A stretch of 64,000 bases of DNA from JACVRX01 sp046726315 (GTDB taxonomy: Bacteria; Actinomycetota; Actinomycetes; Jiangellales; Jiangellaceae). The position numbers and the translations under genes were made by a program. This document shows, one piece after another, positions 34,914 through 43,712 of the stretch (position 1 is the stretch's first letter; every line of letters starts with the position of its first letter). Under the pieces are notes generated by a model, which worked only from the letters and a program-made list of their open reading frames with translations, was not told the origin of the DNA and did no database searches. Location of the stretch: the NCBI GenBank assembly GCA_046726315.1, contig JBKPAG010000014.1:1-64000 (forward strand). Direction: 5' to 3'.

Positions 34914-36428
34914 TCAGAATCCTTGCGCGAGCCGGTAATAGGCCTGGTTCCAGCGGATCTCCTTGCTGAGCTGCGAGAGCGTGCTAGATGCGTCGATCAG
35001 CAGCAGTTCAGTCCCGGCGATCGTGGCGAAGTCGGTCAGCGCCTCCAGCCCTACCGCCGAGCTCAGCACGGTGTGGTGCGGGCCACCAGCCAGAAGCCAC
35101 CCTCCAGCGGCGGTGGCGAGGTCGGGCGCCGGCTTCCACACCGCGCGTGCGACAGGCAGCCTGGGCAGCGGTGCGTCCGGCTCGACGATCTCGATCTCGT
35201 TGGTGGTCAGCCGAAATCGGTCACCGACGTCGGATAAGCCGACGACGAATGCCGGGCCGGGATCGGCGGTGAACACCAGGCGGACCGGATCCTCGCGGTT
35301 TCCGATGCTCAGCGGATGGATCTCGCACCGAGGAACCTCGGTCGTGATCGAAGGGCACACTTCGAGCATGTGTGCCCCGAGGATCTTCGGCTCACCCGGG
35401 CCGAGGTGGTAGGTGTAGTCCTCCATGAACGACGTCCCGCCGTCGCGCCCGGCGGACATGACCTTCAGCACGCGGAGCAATGCAGAGGTCTTCCAGTCGC
35501 CCTCACCGCCGAACCCGTAGCCGTCGGCCATCAGACGCTGTACGGCGATTCCGGGCAGCTGGCGCAGCCCACCGAGGTCCTCGAAGTTCGTCGTGAACGC
35601 CGTGAATCCCCCAGTCTCGAGAAACTGTCTTATCCCCAGCTCTTGCCGCGCTGCGTATCGCAGCGAGTCGCGCCGGTCACCGTTCGGCCGTAACGCCGGG
35701 CTGACGTCGTATACGTCGTCGTACCCCTCGACAAGCTGGTCAATATCACCGTCGGCGACAGCCTCGACAGCGGCGACCAGGTCGTTGACGCCGTAGGTGT
35801 TCACCGAGAAGCCGAAGCGCATCTCCGCCTCGACCTTGTCGCCCTCGGTGACGGCAACGTTGCGCATGTTGTCGCCGAACCGAGCCAGCCGAAGCGACTG
35901 GGCCGCCCGCCAACCGAGGGCCGCCCTCCCCCAGGCTCCAATCCGTTCGTGCACAGTCGGGTCACTGGCGTGCCCGGCGACGATCTTCCGGGCGATGCCT
36001 ATCCGGGACTGCATGTAGCCGAACTCCCGGTCGCCGTGAGCGGCCTGGTTGAGGTTCATGAAGTCCATGTCGATCGTCGACCAAGGCAACGAGCGATTCG
36101 CCTGGGTGTGCAGGTGCAGTAGCGGCTTGCGCAGGTTCTCCAGGCCGGAGATCCACATCTTCGCTGGAGAGAACGTGTGCATCCAGGCAATGACGCCCGC
36201 ACACCGATCGGAAGCGGTGGCGTCGAGACAGGCGCGGCGGATGGCGTCCGCGGTCGTGAGGACCGGCTTCCACACGATTCGCAGGCCGGTTGTCGCGGCC
36301 GGCTCTAGCGTGGCGGCGACGTCGTGCGATTGCTCGCCAACCTGGCGAAGTGTCTCCTCGCCGTAGAGCGATTGGCTGCCGGTGAGGAACCACAGTTCAA
36401 GGTCTTCGGTCGCGAGTGCCGTCGCCAC
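34914..36428 (-). CDS. araA: L-arabinose isomerase
   Basis: A 504-aa enzyme converting L-arabinose to L-ribulose. Typical are 'LWFLTGSQSLYGEETLRQV' at the start, 'WMHTFSPAKMWISGLENLRK' in part, 'YGFGGEGDWKTSALLRVLKV' and 'GTSFMEDYTYHLGPGEPKIL' with metal-binding Glu and His residues. It follows araD by 35 bp in the order araB-araD-araA on the minus strand. Confidence 0.96.
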   Translation of the reverse strand: MATALATEDLELWFLTGSQSLYGEETLRQVGEQSHDVAATLEPAATTGLRIVWKPVLTTADAIRRACLDATASDRCAGVIAWMHTFSPAKMWISGLENLRKPLLHLHTQANRSLPWSTIDMDFMNLNQAAHGDREFGYMQSRIGIARKIVAGHASDPTVHERIGAWGRAALGWRAAQSLRLARFGDNMRNVAVTEGDKVEAEMRFGFSVNTYGVNDLVAAVEAVADGDIDQLVEGYDDVYDVSPALRPNGDRRDSLRYAARQELGIRQFLETGGFTAFTTNFEDLGGLRQLPGIAVQRLMADGYGFGGEGDWKTSALLRVLKVMSAGRDGGTSFMEDYTYHLGPGEPKILGAHMLEVCPSITTEVPRCEIHPLSIGNREDPVRLVFTADPGPAFVVGLSDVGDRFRLTTNEIEIVEPDAPLPRLPVARAVWKPAPDLATAAGGWLLAGGPHHTVLSSAVGLEALTDFATIAGTELLLIDASSTLSQLSKEIRWNQAYYRLAQGF

Positions 36429-36463
36429 AGGGACTCCCTTGCCATAGCTGGAACGAAGTGTGG

Positions 36464-37138
36464 TCAGGGCTGGCCGTACACGTTCTGGTAACGGTCATAC
36501 AAGTGGTCGATCGCCGCCTGCTCTATCGGCACCGACTGTCCCAGCTGCTGGGCAAGATGCACGGTGCGCGCGACGTCCTCGCACATCACGGCCGCCTTGA
36601 CGGCCGCCGTTGGGTCCTTACCAATGGTGAAAACGCCGTGATTGCGCATCAGCACGGCCGGCGAGCGGTGTCCGGACAGTGTCGCGACAATGCCCTTTCC
36701 GATGTCGTCGCTGCCGATCAGGGCGAAGGGGCCGACGGGGATCTCGCCCCCGAACTCGTCGGCCATCGCGGTCAAGACGCAGGGGATGGGCTCGTTGCGG
36801 GCGGCCCACGCACAGGCGTAGGGCGAATGGGTATGGACCACACCGCCCACTTCTGGCATCTCCCGATAGACATATGCATGTGCCGCCGTGTCACTTGACG
36901 GTGACAGCTCGCCTTCCAGTACCGCTCCGTCGAAGTCACAGACGATCATGTTGGCGGGGGTCAGTTCGTCGTAGGACACCCCGCTTGGCTTGATCACCAT
37001 CAGGTCAGCACCAGGCACCCGCCCGGAGACGTTGCCCGCCGTCCACACCACTAGGCCGTACCGGGTCAACTCAGAGTGCAGGGCGGCCACCGCGTGCCGT
37101 AGCGACTGAATCTCATCGGCCACCGGGCGGCTCGTCAC
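36464..37138 (-). CDS. araD: L-ribulose-5-phosphate 4-epimerase
   Basis: A 224-aa class II aldolase-family epimerase making D-xylulose 5-phosphate. 'LVVWTAGNVSGRVPG' and 'MVIKPSGVSYDELTP' bind the phosphate, 'GGVVHTHSPYACAWA' holds the zinc histidines, and 'LMRNHGVFTIGKDPTAAVKA' the third ligand region. Its start overlaps the araB stop by 4 bp (ATGA form), so it is coupled to the kinase. Confidence 0.95.
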   Translation of the reverse strand: MTSRPVADEIQSLRHAVAALHSELTRYGLVVWTAGNVSGRVPGADLMVIKPSGVSYDELTPANMIVCDFDGAVLEGELSPSSDTAAHAYVYREMPEVGGVVHTHSPYACAWAARNEPIPCVLTAMADEFGGEIPVGPFALIGSDDIGKGIVATLSGHRSPAVLMRNHGVFTIGKDPTAAVKAAVMCEDVARTVHLAQQLGQSVPIEQAAIDHLYDRYQNVYGQP

Positions 37139-38805
37139 GAGAGGGCCTCCCTCCGGATCCGACGGAGCCGGTGCATCACGTCGTTAGCGCCGCGACCGAA
37201 GTAGTCATGCAATGTCGTGTACTCGGCGAAGAGGGTGTCGTATGCGCGGGCGTGCCGCTCGTCCGGGACGAACACCCCCGGTCGCACGCTCCCCATTGCA
37301 GCTGCGGCGACATGGACGTCCGTATACGCCCCGGCCGCCACCGCTGCATGGATCGCCGAGCCCACCGCCGGTCCCTGCTCGGAGCCGATGACGCCCAACG
37401 GCAAGCGAGTAACGTCGGCGTAGATCTGCATCAGCAACGCGTTCTTCGTCAGCCCACCGGCTACGGTCAGTGCTGCCACCGGAACACCCGACTTCTCGAA
37501 CGCCTCGATGATTGTGCGGGTACCGAAAGCGGTCGCCTCGATCAGCGCGCGGTATGTGTCCTCGGGCCGCGTCGCCAGCGTGCTACCGACCACCAGGCCG
37601 GACAGCTCGTGATCGACGAGCACCGATCGGTTACCGTTGTGCCAGTCCAGGGCCACCAGCCCGTGCCCGCCCACCGGCTGGCGGGAGGCCAGTTCGGACA
37701 GGTACGTGTGGAGGCTCTCGCCCCTGCGAGCTGCCTCCGCCGCGTAGTCGCCAGGCACACAGTTGTCGACGAACCAGCCGAAGATGTCACCGACACCGCT
37801 CTGGCCGGCCTCGTACCCCCACAGGCCTGGGACGATCCCGCCGTCGACGACCCCGCACATCCCCTGGATCTCGCCCAGCCGGTCGGAGTTCATGATGTGG
37901 CAGGTCGAGGTGCCCATGATGGCCAGCATCTGTCCGGGCTCGACAGCCTGTGCGGCAGGCGCCGTGACATGAGCGTCGACGTTGCCAACGCATACCGCGA
38001 TGCCCTCGGGCAGGCCAGTCCACTCGGCGGCCTGTGCAGTTAGATCGCCGGCCCGGGCGCCGAGCTGGCCGATCGGATGCGCAAGTTTGTCATCGACGAA
38101 GCCGGCGAGCCGCGGGTTGAGGGCGGCCAGGTAGTCACGCGCGGGGTACTGTCCGTCCTGGTAGATGCCCTTGTATCCGGTCGTGCACGCGTTGCGGATG
38201 TACCTGCCACACAACTGCCAGACGATCCAGTCTGCCGCCTCGATCCAGTGGTCCATGCGCTCGTACAGCTCTGGGTCCTCCTCCAGGAGCTGAAGGCCTT
38301 TGGCGAACTCCCACTCCGAGGAGATGCGGCCGCCGTATCGGACCAGCCACGGTTCGCCGCGCTCCTCGGCGAGCCGGTTGATCCGATCCGCATGAGGCTG
38401 CGCGGCGTGGTGCTTCCACAGCTTGACGTATGCGTGCGGCCGGTCGGCAAAGTCAGAGAGCTCGCACAGCGGCGTGCCGTCGGCCAGCGCAGGCAGAACC
38501 GAGCACGCCGTGAAGTCGGTCCCAATGCCGATGACGTCCTCGGGTCGCACACCGCTCGCGGCAACCGCCTCGGGTACCGCCGTACGCAGCACATCCAGGT
38601 AGTCCGACGGCACCTGCAGCGCCCAGTCCGGCGGCAACGGCCGTCCGGTCGCTGCAAGCGTCCGGTCCATCACGCCGTGCGAGTAGTCATGTACGGCACT
38701 ACCCAGCTCCGCGCCATCGCTGACGCGGACGACGACGGTGCGTGCCGACAGCGTCCCGAAGTCGATCCCGATGACGACGGGTTCAGCAATCCGATCGCTG
38801 GTCAC
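37135..38805 (-). CDS. araB: Ribulokinase
   Basis: A 556-aa FGGY-family kinase phosphorylating L-ribulose. 'VIGIDFGTLSARTVVVRV' is the N-terminal phosphate loop, 'GIGTDFTACSVLPA' the sugar region, 'GNVDAHVTAPAAQAVEPGQM' and 'ALTVAGGLTKNALLMQIYAD' the C-terminal ATP site. GTG 38805 has GAGGAG 7 bp upstream. It is the first gene of araBDA, divergent from a LacI gene with a double palindrome in the 324-bp gap. Confidence 0.95.
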   Translation of the reverse strand: MTSDRIAEPVVIGIDFGTLSARTVVVRVSDGAELGSAVHDYSHGVMDRTLAATGRPLPPDWALQVPSDYLDVLRTAVPEAVAASGVRPEDVIGIGTDFTACSVLPALADGTPLCELSDFADRPHAYVKLWKHHAAQPHADRINRLAEERGEPWLVRYGGRISSEWEFAKGLQLLEEDPELYERMDHWIEAADWIVWQLCGRYIRNACTTGYKGIYQDGQYPARDYLAALNPRLAGFVDDKLAHPIGQLGARAGDLTAQAAEWTGLPEGIAVCVGNVDAHVTAPAAQAVEPGQMLAIMGTSTCHIMNSDRLGEIQGMCGVVDGGIVPGLWGYEAGQSGVGDIFGWFVDNCVPGDYAAEAARRGESLHTYLSELASRQPVGGHGLVALDWHNGNRSVLVDHELSGLVVGSTLATRPEDTYRALIEATAFGTRTIIEAFEKSGVPVAALTVAGGLTKNALLMQIYADVTRLPLGVIGSEQGPAVGSAIHAAVAAGAYTDVHVAAAAMGSVRPGVFVPDERHARAYDTLFAEYTTLHDYFGRGANDVMHRLRRIRREALS

Positions 38806-39070
38806 AAATCAACTCCTCGTCTTTGTCCCGTCGGATCAGCTCAGAATTTCCGGCAAGAGCCTGATCATGTACCACGACAGCGGCGGCAGGATGGCATCGA
38901 GCCGCACCGTCCTTCCAGAAACGTACATCTACGCTCCCTGGCGCCTTGCGCCCTCTACGCAAGAGCTCGCTCAGCAGTCGACAACCGGCTCCGAGTCGTT
39001 AGAGCCGCTTCCCACGCAAAGCCCGTTGGTCACGGGCTCTTGACGAACTCCCACGCGCGCCCTCACACTC

Positions 39071-39098
39071 TGACTACGTAGTCATGACTACGTAGTCA
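39071..39098. promoter_or_regulatory. two back-to-back 14-bp palindromic operators
   Basis: TGACTACGTAGTCA is a perfect palindrome and occurs twice without spacer (39071-39084 and 39085-39098). It lies 32 bp upstream of the LacI-type regulator start and 270 bp from araB. This is the most probable operator of that regulator for itself and perhaps araBDA. A 6-bp hairpin (39020-39038) between them is weak. The rest of 38806-39070 shows no gene. Confidence 0.7.
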
Positions 39099-39129
39099 CC
39101 ATGACTCTCGCGAAGGAGCAGGTGGCGCC

Positions 39130-40179
39130 TTGACTGACGCCAGGGAGCTAAGGACTTACCGCTTGCAGCGTCGGCCCAGCATGATGGACGTCGCTCGCTC
39201 GGCCGCTGTCTCGCAGAAGACCGTTTCTCGGGTGATCAACAACGAGCCTTCGGTCCGCCCACAGGTCCGGAAACGTGTGCTTGAAGCCGCGCAGCAACTT
39301 GGTTACCACCGGAACGCCGCCGCCCGTGACCTGATCCGGGGGAGGTCTCACCGCATCGGCGTGGTGTCGCTCGGCACGGTGCTACACGGACCGGCATCCG
39401 CGCTCATCGGGTTGGAGCAGGCAGCGAGCGTGGCCGGCTACTCGCTGAGTGTCGTCACGACGCAGGAGGGCGATGTCGGTGGAATCCAGCGCGCAGTGGA
39501 CAGCCTGCTCGACCAGGGCGTCGAGGGAATCGTCCTGTCGGAGCCAATCGACGAGGGCCCAGGAGCGACAGTCACCTGCCCTGTCCCCGTTGTCAGCCTC
39601 GGACGGATGCCGGGCCTGCGTGGCCCCGATGTCCTGACCGCAGGAGGGGGGAGAGGGGTGAGGGCCGGTCGTCTGGCGACCGAGCATCTCCTCGAACTCG
39701 GCCACGCTACGGTCTGGCATGTTTCGGGGCCCCGGCGATGGTGGGCGGCCGTGGACCGGGCAAAGGGGTGGGCTGATGTGCTGTCGGCCGCGGGAAGGGA
39801 TCAGCCTCCGATCCTCGAAGGTGACTGGACGCCACAGTCCGGCTATGAGGCGGGCCGTGTTCTTGCCGATTCGACCGGCGTGACCGCCGTCTTCGTTGCC
39901 AACGACGACATGGCGATCGGCGTCATCCGGGCGTTTGCCGACTCAGGAATGCAGGTTCCGTCACAGGTGAGTGTCGTCGGAGTCGACGACATCCCAACGG
40001 CCGCGTATTTGTCACCTGCGCTGACGACCGTGCGTCAAGACTTTGACGGGTTCGCTCGAAGGGGTCTGGAGTCCCTGGTTAAGCGCATTGAAAGAGCCGA
40101 CCGCAACGGGCGCCTGAGCGGTCCAGCAGTCCGCCTCATCGTCCGCCAATCCACGGCACGCCCGACACAGGAGGGCTGA
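39130..40179 (+). CDS. LacI-family transcriptional regulator (ara region)
   Basis: A 349-aa regulator starting with TTG (AAGGAG upstream). HTH 'MMDVARSAAVSQKTVSRVIN', hinge 'LGYHRNAAARDLIRG', and effector domain with 'IGVVSLGTVLHGPASALIG' and 'VVGVDDIPTAAYLSPALTTV'. It sits between araB (divergent) and a sugar importer/GH42 operon (same strand), so it could control either or both. Two palindromes directly upstream suggest autoregulation. Confidence 0.92.
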   Translation: MTDARELRTYRLQRRPSMMDVARSAAVSQKTVSRVINNEPSVRPQVRKRVLEAAQQLGYHRNAAARDLIRGRSHRIGVVSLGTVLHGPASALIGLEQAASVAGYSLSVVTTQEGDVGGIQRAVDSLLDQGVEGIVLSEPIDEGPGATVTCPVPVVSLGRMPGLRGPDVLTAGGGRGVRAGRLATEHLLELGHATVWHVSGPRRWWAAVDRAKGWADVLSAAGRDQPPILEGDWTPQSGYEAGRVLADSTGVTAVFVANDDMAIGVIRAFADSGMQVPSQVSVVGVDDIPTAAYLSPALTTVRQDFDGFARRGLESLVKRIERADRNGRLSGPAVRLIVRQSTARPTQEG

Positions 40180-40288
40180 CTGGAGTGGTGGAAGACAGAC
40201 ATGCCCCAGGGTCAGCACGCCGAGCGATGCAGGGAGACCACAGAACGACCGGATACCGGACCAGCCGGTTTCTCGGACAAACAAACAG

Positions 40289-40307
40289 GGCGACGAAAGG
40301 CGTCGCC
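40289..40307 (+). promoter_or_regulatory. leader hairpin next to the ribosome site
   Basis: GGCGACG-AAAGG-CGTCGCC forms a perfect 7-bp stem with a 5-nt loop. It ends 4 bases before the GGGAGGAG ribosome site of the binding-protein gene at 40322. It could stabilise the mRNA 5' end of a highly expressed binding protein or affect translation. Confidence 0.5.
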
Positions 40308-40321
40308 GGGAGGAGAACGTA

Positions 40322-41692
40322 ATGGCCAATTTGGCACGGGCAGCCAAGTGGATCGCCGCAGGCGCCACGGCAGCCCTGGCCCTCGCCGCCTGCGGCGGTG
40401 ACGGTGATTCGCAAGGGGAAACGGCAGGCGAGACACCGGAGGCGATCACTCAGGCCGAGATCGACGAGGCGATGCAAACGCCGACCGAGCTCACCTTCTG
40501 GACGTGGGTCCCGGACATCGAGAAAGAGGTTGCGCTGTTCGAAGAGGCCTATCCGGCAATCGATGTCAAGGTCGTCAACGCCGGTCAGGGCGAGCCCCAG
40601 TACACCAAGCTCCGCACTGCGCTGCAGGCCGGTAGCGGCGCGCCAGACGCGGTTCAGATCGAGTTCCAGTACATCCCCACGTTTACTGTTACCGACTCCT
40701 TGCTCGATCTGCGGCCATACGGTGCGGAGGAGATGGCGGATCAGTTCGTGGATTGGACCTGGGGCCAGGTGACCGGGGAGAACGGCCAGGTCTGGGCCGT
40801 CCCTCAAGACAGTGGGCCTATGGGCATGCTCTATCGCCAGGACATCCTCGACAAGCACGGGATCACTCCACCGGAGACGTGGGATGAGTTCGCCGAGGCT
40901 GCGCGGAAGCTGCACCAAGCCGACCCGAACGTCTACCTGACGAACATGGCGTCGAACCAGAACGGCGTTTGGATGGGATTCCTCTGGCAAGCCGGTGCCG
41001 AACCGTTCAGTAGCACCGCACCAGACCAGGTGACGATCAACGTCAACGACGACATCTCGAAGCGAATTGCGGAGTACTGGGGTGGGCTGGTCCAGGAGGG
41101 AGTGGTCGGGTCCGAGCCAGACTTCACAGACTCCTGGAATCAAGCGCTGAACACCGGGAAGTACGCGACGTGGCTCACGGCCGCGTGGGGGCCGGTCTTC
41201 TTGACCTCGACCGCGGCGAGCACCAGCGGCCTGTGGCTGGCGGCTCCATTGCCTCAGTGGGAGGCCGGCGAACAAGTTTCCGGGAACTGGGGTGGCTCCA
41301 CGACCGCCGTCATCAACACGACAAAGAATCCCATCGTGGCGGCGGAATTCGCGAAATTCCTCAACACCGATCCGGAGTCGGCAACGATGTTCGCAACGCA
41401 ACAGTTCTTGTTCCCGGTCACCAAACCAGTGTTGGAGGCTCCGGAGTTCCTCGGTCAGAAGCCGGAGTTCTACGGCGGGCAGGAGGTGAACAAGCTCTTC
41501 GCCGACATCAGCGAGACGGTCGACACCGAGTTCACCTGGCCGCCCTTCCTGGACCAAGCGGTGACCGACTGGGACGAAACGGTCGGCAAGTCTCTTGCCG
41601 AAGGGACCGACACAGTCGCAGCGCTCGACGAATGGCAGGACCGTCTGGTCGAGTACGCCGAGGGCCAGGGCTTCAAGGTCGACACGCCATGA
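40322..41692 (+). CDS. CUT1 sugar ABC transporter substrate-binding lipoprotein
   Basis: A 456-aa extracellular solute-binding protein (SBP_bac_1 type). The signal peptide ends in 'LALAAC' with the lipid-bearing Cys at residue 24. 'ELTFWTWVPDIEKEVALFEE' and 'WAVPQDSGPMGMLYRQDIL' are characteristic of oligosaccharide binders. It precedes two MalF/MalG-type permeases and a GH42 enzyme. No ATPase is encoded with it; such systems usually share a MsmK-type ATPase. Confidence 0.93.
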   Translation: MANLARAAKWIAAGATAALALAACGGDGDSQGETAGETPEAITQAEIDEAMQTPTELTFWTWVPDIEKEVALFEEAYPAIDVKVVNAGQGEPQYTKLRTALQAGSGAPDAVQIEFQYIPTFTVTDSLLDLRPYGAEEMADQFVDWTWGQVTGENGQVWAVPQDSGPMGMLYRQDILDKHGITPPETWDEFAEAARKLHQADPNVYLTNMASNQNGVWMGFLWQAGAEPFSSTAPDQVTINVNDDISKRIAEYWGGLVQEGVVGSEPDFTDSWNQALNTGKYATWLTAAWGPVFLTSTAASTSGLWLAAPLPQWEAGEQVSGNWGGSTTAVINTTKNPIVAAEFAKFLNTDPESATMFATQQFLFPVTKPVLEAPEFLGQKPEFYGGQEVNKLFADISETVDTEFTWPPFLDQAVTDWDETVGKSLAEGTDTVAALDEWQDRLVEYAEGQGFKVDTP

Positions 41693-41777
41693 CGGTGCGG
41701 TGCTCCGGGCCGTTCAGCCGGCCCGGAGCACCCATCCGCCGGGTTGACACCCAGTTATCCGCACGAAAGGCAAGCCC

Positions 41778-42713
41778 GTGACCACCACCGCTGCAGAACC
41801 AACCCCTGCAGGTTTGGACCTGGCCAAGAAGAGACCGCGCAGCATCGCAGAACGCCGGGCACGAGTCGGCTACCTGTTCATCGCACCGTTCATGTTCGTC
41901 TTCATCACCATGCTGGTCTTCCCGTTGTTCTACGCGGCATACCTCAGCTTGTTCCGGACGCAGCTGATCGGCGGCACCGTCTTCGCCGGCCTGGACAACT
42001 ATGTCCGAGCATTGACGGACCCGAGGCTTCTGGAGGGCATCTGGCGGGTTGCGCGGTTCTTCCTGTTCCAGGTGCCGATCATGCTCACTCTTGCCTTGCT
42101 CGCGGCGTTGGCCCTCGACAGTGGCCTCCTCCGCTTGGCCAAGGTCTTCCGGCTCGGCATCTACCTCCCGTACGCAGTCCCAGCCGTCGTAGCGACGCTT
42201 ATGTGGGGATACCTGTACGGCCAGGAGTTCGGTCCGTTTGCAGAACTCGCTGATCTGCTCAACCTGCCAGCCCCGCCATTTCTCAGCGACTGGATGTTGG
42301 CCTCCATAGCGAACATCGTTACGTGGGAGTTCACCGGATACAACATGATCATCCTCTATGCAGCGTTGCGCACGATTCCCACGGAGCTCTACGAGGCCGC
42401 GGCCGTCGACGGAGCCGGGCAATGGCGAATTGCGTGGAGTATCAAGATCCCGGCGATCCGGCCGGCCATCTTGCTGACCGTCATTTTCTCGGTAATCGGG
42501 TCGTTTCAGCTTTTCACCGAACCACAGTTACTCCAGCGGTTGGCACCCAGCGTCATCGACAGCGCATACACACCCAACCTCTACGCATACACGCTGTCGT
42601 TCACCGGACAAGAAATCAACTACGCGGCGGCCGTGTCGTTCCTGCTCGGCCTGGTCATCGTCATCGCGTCCTACGCCGTGCTGTTCATCACCAACCGCAG
42701 GAGCCGGTCATGA
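41778..42713 (+). CDS. CUT1 sugar ABC transporter permease (MalF type)
   Basis: A 311-aa membrane protein with six helices. 'LYEAAAVDGAGQWRIAWSIK' in part is the EAA loop that contacts the ATPase. GTG 41778 follows GAAAGG; the stop overlaps the next permease by 4 bp (ATGA). Confidence 0.94.
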   Translation: MTTTAAEPTPAGLDLAKKRPRSIAERRARVGYLFIAPFMFVFITMLVFPLFYAAYLSLFRTQLIGGTVFAGLDNYVRALTDPRLLEGIWRVARFFLFQVPIMLTLALLAALALDSGLLRLAKVFRLGIYLPYAVPAVVATLMWGYLYGQEFGPFAELADLLNLPAPPFLSDWMLASIANIVTWEFTGYNMIILYAALRTIPTELYEAAAVDGAGQWRIAWSIKIPAIRPAILLTVIFSVIGSFQLFTEPQLLQRLAPSVIDSAYTPNLYAYTLSFTGQEINYAAAVSFLLGLVIVIASYAVLFITNRRSRS

Positions 42714-43630
42714 CCACCGTGGCCGACATCGGTACCGGCGCTGAACAAAGGGGGGTCCCCGCCGGACGTCGCGGTGGCCGGCTCACCCGACGCAGCAACG
42801 TGCAGTTCCTGGCCATGCTGGCCCTGCTGGTGTACTTCATGTTTCCGCTGTTCTGGCTCGTCGTCGCCTCCACGAAGACGGTCGGTGACCTCTTCTCGAC
42901 CTTCGGCCTGTGGTTCGGCGACGACCTCTCGCTGCTGTCCAACGTGCAGGACACCTTTACGTACGACGACGGTATCTACGGCCGCTGGATGCTCAACACG
43001 GTCTTCTACTCAGTGGTCAGCGCGGGAGGTGCCGCCTTCCTGGCCGCGTTAGGCGGGTACGGCTTCGCCAAGTTCCGCTTTCCTGGTAACAGCCAGATCT
43101 TCTTCTCCGTGCTGGGCTCCATCATGGTGCCCACGACGGCGCTCGCCATCCCGACGTACCTGCTGTTCAGCAAGGCGGGCCTGGCCAACACGCCGTGGGC
43201 GATCATCCTGCCGTCATTGGCAAGCCCGTTCAGCCTCTACCTCATGCGCATCTACGCCGAGGAGGGGGTTCCGGACAGCATCATCGAGGCTGCCCGGATC
43301 GATGGCGCGGGTGAATTCCGCATCTTCTTCCAGGTCGCGATGCGGATGCTGGCACCCGGCTTCGTCACCGTGCTGCTCTTCACGCTGGTGGCGACGTGGA
43401 ACAATTACTTCTTGCCATTGATCATGCTCAACGATCCCAATTGGTACCCGATAACGGTGGGTCTGGCGAACTGGTATGCGCAGTCCGCTGGCGGGGGTGG
43501 TGCAACTGGGGAAGTTCTCCCACTGGTGATCACTGGGTCACTGATCTCGATCGTTCCGCTCATTGTCGCCTTCCTAATGCTGTCGAGATACTGGCAGACC
43601 GGCCTTACTGCGGGCGGTATCAAACAATGA
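42710..43630 (+). CDS. CUT1 sugar ABC transporter permease (MalG type)
   Basis: A 306-aa membrane protein, with 'LNTVFYSVVSAGGAAFLAAL' and the EAA loop 'IIEAARIDGAGEFRIFFQVA'. ATG 42710 overlaps the preceding stop; the frame extends upstream to 42323 but only inside the first permease. Together with that permease it forms the channel for the lipoprotein at 40.3 kb. Confidence 0.94.
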   Translation: MTTVADIGTGAEQRGVPAGRRGGRLTRRSNVQFLAMLALLVYFMFPLFWLVVASTKTVGDLFSTFGLWFGDDLSLLSNVQDTFTYDDGIYGRWMLNTVFYSVVSAGGAAFLAALGGYGFAKFRFPGNSQIFFSVLGSIMVPTTALAIPTYLLFSKAGLANTPWAIILPSLASPFSLYLMRIYAEEGVPDSIIEAARIDGAGEFRIFFQVAMRMLAPGFVTVLLFTLVATWNNYFLPLIMLNDPNWYPITVGLANWYAQSAGGGGATGEVLPLVITGSLISIVPLIVAFLMLSRYWQTGLTAGGIKQ

Positions 43631-43712
43631 CAGGCTGATTTGGAGACAGCCGGTCAACGTGCAAAACGCGGCCGGTGAGGCCGGCTCGCCGGTTCCGAAG
43701 CATGCAGGAGTG

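Noticed and set aside
39020..39038. AGCCCG...CGGGCT hairpin as terminator in the araB/LacI gap
   Set aside because: Only 6 bp, and it lies between divergent promoters where a terminator is not expected.
40136..41557. 473-codon open frame antisense to the CUT1 binding protein
   Set aside because: Lies wholly across a clear lipoprotein gene and the LacI end; no motifs and no ribosome site of note.
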